This document shows positions 34,531 through 45,149 of a stretch of 64,000 bases of DNA, one piece after another. The position numbers were made by a program, and so were the translations under genes. The notes under the pieces are model-generated. The model did no database searches, was not told the origin of the DNA, and saw only the letters and a list, made by a program, of their open reading frames with translations. The stretch covers positions 1,922,001 through 1,986,000 of the forward strand of contig VTFK01000023.1 in assembly GCA_009617715.1 (NCBI GenBank). Direction: 5' to 3'. Every line of letters starts with the position of its first letter. Positions within the stretch are counted from its first letter, which is position 1. The stretch comes from Plectrocnemia conspersa. Its lineage: Eukaryota; Arthropoda; Insecta; Trichoptera; Polycentropodidae.

Positions 34531-35420
34531 TTAAGAATTTATTATACGCGGATGTCTTCGATTCGAACTACGTTTAATTTATTTCATTTCTCAGTAGCAA
34601 TAGTAATATATTTTTATTATCAATTAATTGCTGCTTAATTGACTTTATATAATAGTACATAGATTATATAGATTTAACCTATCGCCTGAAATTAACAAAC
34701 GTGATTTAGAGCCAGTCGTTCTTGCCTCGTTATCTTATAAATCCTATTATCTTTTACAACTACTGTTAGTTGATTGCAAATTGCGTTCATCAGAAACGTC
34801 TCAATTAACAATTACTTCTGATGTGAAACTGCCCTTTTTTATTAGCAAAGACCGGTTTACTTACAGGCAGTCCTTTGCATTGTCCCATTTTATCTTGAAT
34901 GATTGTTTCGAAAGCTTGACTTAATGTATTTAATCGCACGTATGTGATAGATTAATAGATTAATTACCCCGAGGCGACTATAGGATCGGTTTAGTTATGT
35001 AAAACTAATTATGAATCAATTTAACACCGAGTTAATTGAAAGTTTATTTGTTGTCACAAAGGATAGAGATATTTTTGTATCAAAAATAATTTACACGTAT
35101 TAACGAATCAATTTAATTCAATAATAGCTGTTGCTTAATTAAACAATTTGAATTAATTACTTAATTAACAAATCTACGATTGATAATAATTAAAATAACA
35201 AAAAATCTATACAAACTCTCATAGAAACCGTTGTACCAATTTCGATCGAACATTTGTTGTCAATCAACTCTCGAAAGGCAATTACGATTTGTGTTCTTCG
35301 CCTATTCGTTTTTTATCTCACCACAAATCTATTATGTGCAGAGATTTGATTTAAGACTTAATTAAAATTAAATTAATTCTGCTTTTTTTTGTTGTTCTTC
35401 TGCTCTGTTCATTCATGCGG
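34530..35420. promoter_or_regulatory. Candidate enhancer: repeat-poor block dense in TAAT/TTAATTA motifs
   Basis: Many homeodomain-type cores (TAATTA, TTAATTAA, CTTAATTAA) cluster particularly at 35096-35190 and 35356-35385. Nearby are GATA-like (TTATCTT), SOX-like (CACAAAGG) and CTAATTA sites. The block has no copies in the window and no coding frame. In an A+T-rich genome TAAT is common, so density alone is weak evidence. Confidence 0.3.
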
Positions 35421-35859
35421 CTTTAGTATACGTTTAAGATTTCTTAGCTCATAAATACGTTTACTGATATGATTTATATATGATAAAAAATATGCAGATA
35501 TATGTATTGTGCGCAAAAAGCATCAATTAAAAAACATACGCTCCATTAGAATTTCAACTGGTAATTCAATCGAATCATAGGAGGAAAGTTGACACTAAGA
35601 AACGTATCATTAATATCATATTTTATTAGAACGACATTCTGTTGCTTATTAAAAAAAATTGTGGTTAATTTAAGTGTTGTTAATTTTTTTTAATTTGAAA
35701 AAATATTGTTAGTTATGCTTAATATGCGCCACTGCTTATTATTATCTTAAAAGAATTTACAATTTTACAACCATACATCGACTACTACAAATCCACCTGG
35801 TTATGTTTAATATATTTTTTTACCTACAGTCACGACCGACTAAGAACCGTCAATTTTAA

Positions 35860-36140
35860 TCAATTAACAGATTAGGTCGACTTTTTGAAGCTGGGCCGCC
35901 TAACAAACTCGATTGCCGATAATGAGATTTGGTTTTTATCCAGTCCGAGTGCCGAATCAATTTGTTTAATTCTGTTTTTATGTTCCACTGCTTATGTTTT
36001 ATGTAAACAATTTACACCGCGAGTTGAAAGCCCGATGGATAATAAATTTTCATTGTACGTGACCGGTATTAAATTAATTTCGTGTAAATATACTTATGGA
36101 ATTATTTATTCAACGCGTGTTTCATGTGTCTGAAGTGAGA
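35860..36140. other. Moderately GC-richer unique block with 82-codon open frame
   Basis: A plus frame 35885-36133 is open but shows no domain or splice context, and no repeat partner is seen. It may continue the regulatory-looking DNA to its left. Confidence 0.3.
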
Positions 36141-36343
36141 TTTAATTTTACGTGATGAGAATATAATGTGTATATTTATATAGCATAGCGTTAAATACTA
36201 TTTGATACTAGCTGTAACGTAATATAATCAAATATTTACATTGGCCATTTAGTTGACCCTATGGTGATCATGATTCTAAAATGTAATAGTATAAAAATAA
36301 AATTGATAGGCGCTAGTGAAATTATTTGCTGCTTTAAACTGGC

Positions 36344-37897
36344 ATTGAGACCTAATTTGACAGTTGCGAAACGTCCATTTGATATTTAAACTCAAACCTA
36401 CCCTACGCAAATTAACCATTAAATCGTTACTATTGTTATATATTTGCGGGTACTCGATGAAAATCGGTATTTCGGGGGGTCGGTCGTCAGACGGACGACT
36501 GACCGCGTGGTTTGAAATAATTAATAAGAATGCTGACGAACAAAGGACATTCCCCTATTTATATAATTATGCTAATTAGATGTAAGAAAAGGGGTGTCGC
36601 ATCGTCTTAGTCCATAAACAGAATTGCTGGATCAAAACTCGTATGAAAGTTCATTGATCTTACTAAAACAAAGAGTTGTAATATATAAATATATAACACT
36701 ATTATATATTAGTTTGGGTTTAAACAGTAAACGGATCTTAAGAGCTAAATGTTCCATACGTACATGAACAGTTGCATTGATACAGATTGTTTGGTATATT
36801 TTCATTTTTTTCATTAAGTGAAATTATATTTTTACTACTGAAAATACAATTTCACTGGAAAACACATATTTACTGTAACATATATTTTTTATTACATGTA
36901 GTGATTTTATATTACCTTATCCTGTCCCAGGATTTTTTGGTCAAAATTTTCTATTTTATTTGGAAAAACAATGTTTCCGGGCCCCAAAACAAAAATGGCA
37001 TTTTATGTATTTTTAGCATCGTAATATAATTTCTTAAATAAAGAATAATAGGTATGAGTAAACTTTTTCTATGCTACAAATAAATATAAAAATTAGCCAC
37101 CGTTGCGACATATTTTCTGAAATCATATTTTATGCAAAATTATTAAAAATATCTACTCATAATATTTACCTGATAATTAGTCGTGTTTTCTTTGCTGCTC
37201 AGTGTTGCCATATAGTAAATTTCCAATTCAGATCACAAGCAATAAAATCGTGCCATCGCGGTGAAAACGCTCGATTATCAAGCGTTTTTATTAAGACTTT
37301 TTATAACAATATTACGAGTTAGAATTGAATAAAGCACATCTAAACCGAATTTTGCCCAATATGATAGCGCAAAAAATAATTATCCCTTCTCAGAAGTCAA
37401 AAATCCACGTCAAAAGCCATAAAATTGTGTCGGCGCCGTCGCAGTGGGAACGCTCGTTACCGAGCGTTCCCACTCCGACCGCGACGGCACGATTTTATTG
37501 CTTTTGACGTGAATTTTTGCCTTCTGAGAAGTAATAATTGTTTTTGCACTCTCCTATTGACCAAAATTCGGTTTGAATATACTTTGATCAGCCCCATTCT
37601 ATAGTAATATTGGAAAGGATAGCTATCATAATTTTAAAACATAGTTTAATATCGAAATGCAGACAAACTATGGAGCAATATGTGAGATGCAATGTCTGTC
37701 GGTACTTATTCTTCCGCTTATTTTCCCCTGAAAGATGAATTGGCTTAGTTTGTATTTTGGACTTGACAAGTTCTAAAACTATAATTATTTTTAGAATTTT
37801 CATTATATTAGGTTTGGGTTTGAACAGTAAATGGACGTTTCGCAACTGTCAAATTGAGTTTCATAGACACTTTAGAGCAGTATATTAGCGCGGTTAA
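36344..37897 (+). repeat. Dispersed repeat element, copy B (complex, with internal and terminal inverted repeats)
   Basis: GACAGTTGCGAAACGTCCAT at about 36359-36378 is repeated inverted at about 37831-37850, with the AAACCCAAACCTA-type flank next to both, so this copy has terminal-inverted-repeat-like ends. A further degenerate TTGGGTTTAAACAGTAAACG lies at about 36714-36733. The order CCGGGCCCC (36977), the CAATAAAATCGTGCCATCGC block (about 37241), AAACCGAATTTTG, then GATGCAATGTCTGTC and TTTAGAGCAG follows copies A and C. It contains the 233-bp palindrome at 37342-37574 and a small hairpin GGTCGGTCGTC/GGACGACTGACC at 36478-36504. Partial duplication within the copy is likely. No coding frame. 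Confidence 0.7.
37342..37574. repeat. Long imperfect palindrome, arms about 115 bp
   Basis: AAACCGAATTTTG...CAATA on the left mirrors TATTGACCAAAATTCGGTTT on the right. CTTCTCAGAAGTCAAAAAT, CACGTCAAAAGC and AAAATTGTG also have their complements at matching distances. The centre is perfect: GTGGGAACGCTCG (37444-37456), TTAC, CGAGCGTTCCCAC (37461-37473). A transcript would fold into a long hairpin. Copy C keeps only one arm (to about 61003), and copy A lacks it. Confidence 0.9.
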
Positions 37898-37983
37898 GTT
37901 CAAGTTATAAACGCCATGTAACTCATTAATTATCAATAAAATCACTACTGCAACGGCTCAATCTGTGTCTAATTGCAACCCGT

Positions 37984-38434
37984 CGCTTCATAAGATTCCC
38001 ATGTCGTCTGGACGAAGTACCGTTACACGAAATAGCATGCTTTATCGCTTTCTTCATTGCATGCGGCACCCCTCCCACTTTTATTTCTAGGGGATCGGTG
38101 AATTGTTAAATGAATACATTTGATAAACCTACAATACCACTAACTTCATTCCATAATTTTGCTACTTGTGTATCTGTTTTTTTTTAATTTTGCACAGAAT
38201 TTCAACGATCTTTTAAATAAATTTTATTATTATAGTCATTATTAATTGTGTTCTAACTTTGGTTGTTACCAAAAGCAATAAAATATTTGTATTCATTAAA
38301 AGAATAGAGCATTATTATATAACAAAAATAAAATGGTAAATATTTCTTTAGAAGCGCAGGGTAACACCCCTACGGTGTATGGCTGAGAGGCAAATAGTAG
38401 TGGATTCTCGAGCTCGATAGGGAATTTTATGATG
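37984..38434. mobile_element. hAT-type MITE, copy 2
   Basis: Same orientation and nearly the same sequence as 5436-5921, from CGCTTCATAAGATTCCCATG to GGGAATTTTATGATG, with a ~30-bp deletion near the right end. The flanks CAACCCGT (37976-37983) and TCAACCGT (38435-38442) look like an 8-bp target duplication that has since drifted. Confidence 0.8.
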
Positions 38435-38442
38435 TCAACCGT

Positions 38443-38936
38443 CACCTTCCGTCGCCAAAATACCATTGTCCATAGAGTTTTTTTAGCACTGCCAGTTTCC
38501 GTTGCCACTGGCGAAAGAAGTTTTTCAAAACTCAAGTTAATTAAAAATTATCTCTGAACTGCGATGTTTTAAGAAAACTTAAGTAGTCTAGCACTAATAT
38601 CCATTGAATATAATTCATCAAAAGTATAAGCTTATCAGAACTAATTGACGAATTCGCGTCTTTAAAAGCCAGAAGAGTTTTTTTAAAACATACTCATATT
38701 ATTCTTTTTTGTTTAATTGTATAGTATTTAATTTTTTTTTTATTTTCTAATATATGTATGAATATTTAATAAATTAATTGAATTTAATACAAACAATACG
38801 TTTTAAAATAAATATATATGTTTGTCCTATCTTTCATCAAATATGAGTATTTTCCCAAAATTTATTATTATATTATTACATAATATGAGGGCGGCGAAAA
38901 GTGCACACGGGCGGTCAGGTACCCAGATCGGCCCTG
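38443..38936 (+). pseudogene. hAT transposase C-terminal (dimerisation) remnant with right terminal inverted repeat
   Basis: From 38474 the plus strand reads RVFLALPVSVATGERSFSKL then KLIKNYL, a stop, and ENLSSLALISIEYNSSK, and then decays to about 38690. The LPVSVAT-ERSFSKLKLIKNYL and LSSLALISIE blocks are the classic hAT C-terminal dimerisation motif. Several stops show it is dead. About 245 bp downstream the sequence ends TCAGGTACCCAGATCGGCCCTG (to 38936), a hAT-style terminus (reverse strand CAGGGCCGA). The N-terminal and catalytic parts are missing. The MITE copy 2 abuts its left side, so it may have inserted into or replaced part of this element. Confidence 0.88.
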
Positions 38937-39335
38937 ATCGTATCTGTATTTGTGTGCTAGTGCCTTTATGTTAGGAGTGTTGAGATAAAATTTATTGTAT
39001 TCTCAACGTAGCATCTACTCAGTAAATTACTTTTAAAGTGGCTAAAGAGCGGTGTCGACAACCTGTTAATGTTTGGCGACGAAAGTGTAGCGATCACATC
39101 CCTTATTCTTGATCGTTGCAGCCAGGACGCCAGCGCTTAATAACGCTCCTCTTTCATGAGCTATCCAGCTACTAAATGATTGTTTTGGTAATAGCTATGT
39201 AGATCTGGAAATAAATTGATGGGGTGGTTTTCTATTTAATGTGTGTTTATATAATGGCCAACTTGTAAGTCGTGATGGTCAGATTTATATTAAAAAATAA
39301 AATAAAATAAATAAAAATATTGATTGGTAAGAAAT
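38937..39335 (+). other. Possible LINE 3' end
   Basis: A GC-containing stretch finishing GTCGTGATGGTCAG plus an A-rich (AATAA)n tail at about 39291-39315, similar in style to the LINE 3' ends at 22455 and 50745. No reverse transcriptase motif is readable. Confidence 0.35.
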
Positions 39336-39479
39336 AAAAAAATTTAAAAACGCTACATTATGTTATTGTATTGACGTAGTAAATTTATAACAGTTAAAAA
39401 TGATAAATTTGTAGTAAAAATGTTTTACTACTTATGTATGTCGTTATTATTTATTATATAATATAACTAGTTAGGAAGT

Positions 39480-39960
39480 GACTATACAAAACGCGGTAAA
39501 AAATAGTTTATATATCTTTGGACAAGGTCGTCAACATGGCGTGGAATTTCTTTGACGTCAATGATTTGAATTATTTTATCGAAATGCCATAGAACTGGTA
39601 AGGTATTGTTTGGCTCCTTACTTGCCACTCGAAAGGTCAACGTGTGAATTTAACCGATTGACGCACATCCGTGGGCAAACAATTTGCATTACCTAACATT
39701 TACACATCTCTGAGAAAGAGCATGTTGAGAAGCACCGAACGAGGCCGATAATTCACTTTCAATATCTCATACATAGCAAATTTGCGAGAAAATTGATGCG
39801 GTGCCCAATTTTCTCACGAAATAATTCGCGTACTCATTAAGTGTTATTACGTGCGAATTTTTTAGCGCGAAACGTGAAAATAAATCATGATGATCGATTT
39901 CCTCTTACGGGATGATGCATTAGAATGTAGTATAAAAACGTGATACAGAGTGTGTCAAAA
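39480..39960. promoter_or_regulatory. Candidate regulatory block, unique and complex
   Basis: Repeat-free DNA with a perfect octamer ATTTGCAT (39682-39689), a TTGACGTCA-type site (about 39551) and GATGATCGATTT-type words. No open frame. An enhancer is plausible from composition only. Confidence 0.3.
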
Positions 39961-39969
39961 GATACTACT

Positions 39970-42020
39970 TAATCAATCTATAATACAAATAACTTGTCAA
40001 ATTTAATTAATGTGAATATTTTTTTATTATAATAATTCATTTATAATACATTAATTTATGCTGTTCGAAAACAGTATTTAATTTCATTGTTGGGTCAGAG
40101 GTTTTTTTTTAATATATATGAACAACTTTATTGATTTTAAAGATAATAAACATACACATATATTATTTGTATTTGCCGTTTTTAATAAAATATGTATATT
40201 TATGTTATTGTAAAGATTTTTTTTATCGTTCAGATGTAATTAAATCTAGTTTCTTATATTTTCATGATATCAATATACTATATTTCATTTGCAAAAAAAA
40301 AGATTGAGATATTAAAACGCTACTTGAATACCAATTGCATTATCATAACTCAAAACTTTTATTTATTACATTGCCATGTAAAATGTTAATAAATCATTGA
40401 ATTTTTGAAACTAGTTTTCTAATACATTTTTTTATCATGTTGATTATAAATGATATTAATTAAAACGATAAGTTCATTAGGTAATATCATATTTATATTA
40501 ATAAAGCTCATTTGTGTTTAATATTCCGCTCAAAATAAATATTTTAATTGACTTTTCATAAACACAAACGCGCCGCTCTACTTGAAAAATTGCACTAGAA
40601 CACAATTTTTAATCAACAAATTCTCGTTCGGTCGCTTTCTGTATCTACAAAGAATATATAATTATTTTTTTCGCTCAGATAAGATCGCAAGATAACTAGA
40701 TATTTGTCTCGTTTCAATTTAAATAATTAACACGCTGTGTATAATTGATACATTGACCCACATGGTACTGTCAAAAAATATTCAGAATATTTACATACAC
40801 ACATCGTATATCTCAAACATTCTATCGCGTCATCAGCAGACACCTTTTCGTTTCGAACCAAAAAAATCCAGTTATTTCCGTCTAAACAGGCAATTCGTAT
40901 TCAACGTGTCAGAGGTGTAATCTCTTTAGAGAGATTAATATCAGGAAAAAAATCGCAAACTGCGGATGTTGTTGAATGCACATTTTTTTGACGGCATCAC
41001 GATCTTTCCCAGAATCTTCTATGGATCCTATTCGACTTGAAAGAAGTTTGATTTGATACGAGTATATTATACGATCTTGGCAGAATGGTGCCAGATGTGC
41101 TTTTTTGATTATTGTTGCTTATACTTTTTTATATCTTACATATAAGCATAACGTGTGTTAAATTCATTTGACCCGTAACCATAAGAACACCATACTTGTA
41201 TCATGTTGTTCATTAATCTTAATACATTTAACATCTGATCGTCAGCTTTTATGAGCATTAATGTGACCTCAATTAGGTATATTGAAAAATAAGCAGAAAT
41301 TATTTCTCTGGCTACTTATAATAAATGCTTTATTTTATATTAAAAAAAATCAACTTTAAAATATTATAAATATGTTGTGTTTATTTTTTAATCTTGAAAG
41401 CATATAAATGCTTCTATGCAAAAATTATTTAAAAATACATTTACAAAAAAATTCTGATACTAAACTGATTTTAAACATTTTTAAATTAGAACCTCAATTG
41501 ACGCTCAATATAATAATATACAAAATTAGTCAAAAAACCTCATAAAATAACTCAATTATAAAGATTTTATAGATTCATCTGTTTCTTCTCTATCTCTCAT
41601 TATTTTACAGATAAATTTTTTTATGGAATTGACAAATTCTACTGAAAAGTTTTTCTGTGATTACTATTAAGGCGACCGTTCGCCTATTAAAATAAACGAC
41701 GTTTCTTAGAAAGTATATTTTGAACAATCTTTCAACGTTTCTTGAAACCAGTTTTTAAGAAAGATGATAAAGTATTTTAAAAACATGAAAAACCGTTGGT
41801 CCTTACACGTTTCTGTGTGCTTTCGAAAAACCATCGACACCAGCGATATCAACAATTTTGATTTAATTTATTAGTGTATCTTCACACTAGCTATTTTTTG
41901 ATGTGATATTTTCATAATAAGAATTAAAACAATGAAGTAAAATAGCGTTATTCTCAGCAATTTTAATCGAAATAAAAATGTGCGGAGCATTACAAAGTAT
42001 TTTATATAAATATTTTTAAA
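39970..42020. other. A+T-rich noncoding DNA
   Basis: Nothing coding. Small inverted words such as TAATCTCT/AGAGATTA (40918-40937) and AGGCGA/TCGCCT (about 41671-41686) are noted. Confidence 0.45.
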
Positions 42021-42089
42021 TCGGTCCCCTTATAAATTTCGATGGGGCGGATTTAGAAGTAGTTTTATTGTCTAATACATATCTGATAA

Positions 42090-42735
42090 TATGCACTTTA
42101 GGGTCTGAGAACCGTAGGGGGGCGTGACTTTATAGCCAGTGAGGCACTTGGCGGAATCTTGTTAGAGTTTTATTTTATATTATAATTGCGACAGGTGATA
42201 AATGGCGAGATGTTTTCTCTGAGCGCTGGTGGAGAAGCTGGCGCAAGGATGATGTCCATGGGAGGTTCTCAAAGGTAACGTGACAGTGACAGTATAGCAG
42301 AGGATGATCCCTCTCTGCTAATCTGGTGCTCGTATGGAGGAGTCCCTCTTGGGATGTGAGCGCCTATGACAGTATATTGTCTTCGAGTGGCTGCTTTTGA
42401 TTAAATTTTTCTCATCGGAGTTCAACTAAAATATCCAGGACTGCAAAGCCTGCTGATCCCATCAATAGATTTACTCGTTTCTTAGAACAGCGAAATATGT
42501 ATACGCCTTTAGAAAGCGACATTTGTTTAAGGCCGTATACTGCAACGGATGATCCGCTAATGTGTTATTGATTTTTGGAAAGCGTCTTCCTCCACTGGTC
42601 TCGTGTGACTAAATGTCGCATATTTTATATTCCTGATTTATGACAGCTTTGGCGAATCACAAATGAGGGTGTTAGTAGACCAATTGCATCGCTTTTTGAT
42701 CCCACCAATAAAATATGTTGACGCTCTAAAGTGAA
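42090..42735 (+). pseudogene. Degraded DNA-transposon remnant, hAT-like features
   Basis: GGGTCTGAGAACCG near 42100 resembles a common hAT-type end. A plus frame around 42440-42590 reads INRFTRFLEQRNMY and then TATDDPLMCY, which looks like decayed protein. 42612-42731 is the partner of the coding repeat at 21685-21805 (here FGESQMRV...QLHRFLIPPIK). Assignment to hAT is tentative. Confidence 0.4.
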
Positions 42736-43799
42736 ACTGCAAGGTGGCTACTTTCGGAGATCGTTAACAAAAAGGTAAATGACTATAGTATCTGTGTATT
42801 ACGCATCCTTTTCACAGAAAAGGGTAGTTTTCTCGGATGCTTATGAGTACCTACAGAAAAATTTTTTTCTATAGAGATTCCAACCATCTGTACCATTAAA
42901 TTTTAAATCATTCAAATTACTATGTTAAACATAAGAAAATACCAACTCGTCTCGACAAAAGGTCTACCAATATAAGAGTTAATTCAGTACTACAGTAATT
43001 GCTTAATAATTGTTATTATTTTACGGATCTCCTGTTAACGTCCCGAGGCGTTAAACAAAGAGGCACAAATAAATCTATTAAATATATTGAGAACATTATA
43101 ATGAATATTTTGCAACTAATTACATCGCAACCGACAGGAAAACATATTGATAAGCAAGTTGACGTTTATAATAAATACAAAAATAAGCAAAAATAGTATA
43201 TATTATATATAACATAAGTTATATTATTTTAAAAAGTCCTGTTTTTAAACGATTGCTATGCTTATCATAATATTTTTTTAGTATAAATATTACAGTAATT
43301 ATAAATTAATGCCTATTTACTATTTATTTTATCTTTATTCGTTTATGTAATTAGATTTTTTAGTCCACTTATATAGTTTAAAAAACTATTTTAAAATTAA
43401 AATAAATATGTTTAATAACTTAAGTAAGGATATACTTAGTTTACTTAATACAGTTTTAAAGAAAATAATTCTGACTTGAAGCCAACCAAACAAGCATTTG
43501 CTTTTCAATAAATTGTTTAAAATAAATTTAACATATTTAATAATAAATAAAAATACATTTATTTGGACAACTAAGTTTAAGTTTATTAAACACATTTTAA
43601 AACTTTTCTTTTTGTGGGAAAATATCGTAACACATTTTTTTCAATATAAAGCCATAAAAATATCAATTATAAAAGAACGTTATTTTACCTTGTTTTTTTT
43701 TAAATAAATATATTATATATGTATATCATATATACATATATAAAATATAGTATATTTGCTATTTAATGAATATATAAAAAAAAAATTGCTGAATTGTAT

Positions 43800-44081
43800 A
43801 ACGAAGGATAATATGATTGCTCACTTATGTGATTTTATTAAAAAATAATCAAGTTAAAAATATACTAATTTCAGAGTTCATTACCAATATAAAATCATTC
43901 ATAGCAAAACTTAGTACTCAAAGCAACACATTTGAACGAAAGCAACGCTTGTTATTGTCCCAAATTGAATAACGAAGGATAATATCATTGCTCACTTATG
44001 TGATTTTATTAAAAAATTATCAAGTTAAAAACAAACTTATTTCAGAGTTCATTACCAATATAAAATCATTCATAGCAAAAG
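43800..44081 (+). repeat. Two-copy direct duplication, offset 171 bp
   Basis: AACGAAGGATAATAT(G/C)ATTGC begins both copies (43800 and 43971). They stay nearly identical for about 110 bp to ATAAAATCATTCATAGCAAAA, with an unrelated stretch between them. The 78-codon frame 43988-44224 lies in the second copy and has no recognisable motif. Confidence 0.85.
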
Positions 44082-44819
44082 TAAAAAGTGAACAAATAGG
44101 TTCTTTAATGAAACATACAAAAAAACAAAAAAACAAACTAAGAAATTATTATACTAATTTTTACTTTCAAAATTCAACGCGTAAAGGAGTTACTATAATT
44201 AATTTTGTAAAAAGCAATGCTTAAAATCGAAATAAGTAGCTTAAAAAATATTAAAACATAAAAATAGGCTGTTGCCCATTTATTGCGCAGAAATCGTGTT
44301 TGGTCGATGACCGAAAAAGGTCCTTAACCCTTTTGGCGCAGCTGATATTTTAGGGCGTCATTCTGAAATTTGTTAATTTGTGGGGGACACCTATATATGC
44401 AATATTTAAAAAAATATTATGGTTCAATAAATTCAAGTGATTTATAGCATTAAATTATTCTAAATAACTGTATTATTAGGCTTAATGTTTTATGGCACCT
44501 TTAGGTGTTCAATGAGTACTGGCGATTTTCTTGATGACTTCTATATAAGCCATTTGCGATGAGAGGGTTAAATCGACTTTTCTATTGCAATAAATGTGTA
44601 TTTTATAATTAACAAAAATATACTATAATTATTGTTGATAATAAATACATTTTTTAATGATTATATATCGTTTTACATATACATGTAAATTTACTAAGCA
44701 AACATGATAGTGTTAATCGTGGTAATCATATGCGGATATTTATTTATTAACCGGACGCTTTTTATCAGTTATCACTTTTGTAGCTAAAAATACAACATAA
44801 CAGCATATATTTGAACACA

Positions 44820-44856
44820 GTTCGTTAAACATTGTTATTCTTGAATTTTAACGAAC
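44820..44856. promoter_or_regulatory. 10-bp inverted repeat upstream of the core promoter
   Basis: GTTCGTTAAA (44820-44829) and TTTAACGAAC (44847-44856) are perfect inverted repeats about 60-95 bp upstream of the predicted start at 44916, a position suited to a dimeric factor site. Confidence 0.4.
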
Positions 44857-44913
44857 ATCTCGAGCATAAACATACACAAACGATGACGAATCACTGTTTG
44901 CTAATAAAGTTCG

Positions 44914-44947
44914 TCAGTATCCATCGCAGCTCGATGGCGAACGGTCG
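44914..44947 (+). promoter_or_regulatory. TATA-less core promoter: initiator plus DPE, start at 44916
   Basis: TCAGTA (44914-44919) is an initiator with +1 at A44916. GGTCG at 44943-44947 falls exactly at +28 to +32 and fits the insect DPE consensus RGWYV. CGAACGG immediately before and overlapping it (44938-44944) matches the 3' half of the MTE at its expected position. Correct spacing of three elements is better evidence than any single motif. No TATA box is seen at -30. Confidence 0.6.
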
Positions 44948-45143
44948 TTTTAGTTTAACAAGAAAAAAAGTCATCAAGCTTCATAAATAGTTGAGTGATT
45001 GATTAAAAATATAATTGTTCATTTTGGGGTTTATATTTTTAGTTAATATACTTTGAGTGAAAACATCGATTTTGTGAAGTGAAATTCTGTCATGTGAAGC
45101 AGTGAAATAGTGAATATAAATCGATGTTATAAATTATGAAAAT
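44916..45143 (+). other. Candidate 5' leader exon ending at a GTATGT donor
   Basis: The sequence after the predicted start is rich in GTGAAA-type words (about 45055-45115), as insect leaders often are. It contains a minimal ATG-TGA (45092-45097) and no long frame. A donor GTATGT at 45144 could end a noncoding first exon. The gene it would serve is not visible in the window. Confidence 0.3.
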
Positions 45144-45149
45144 GTATGT

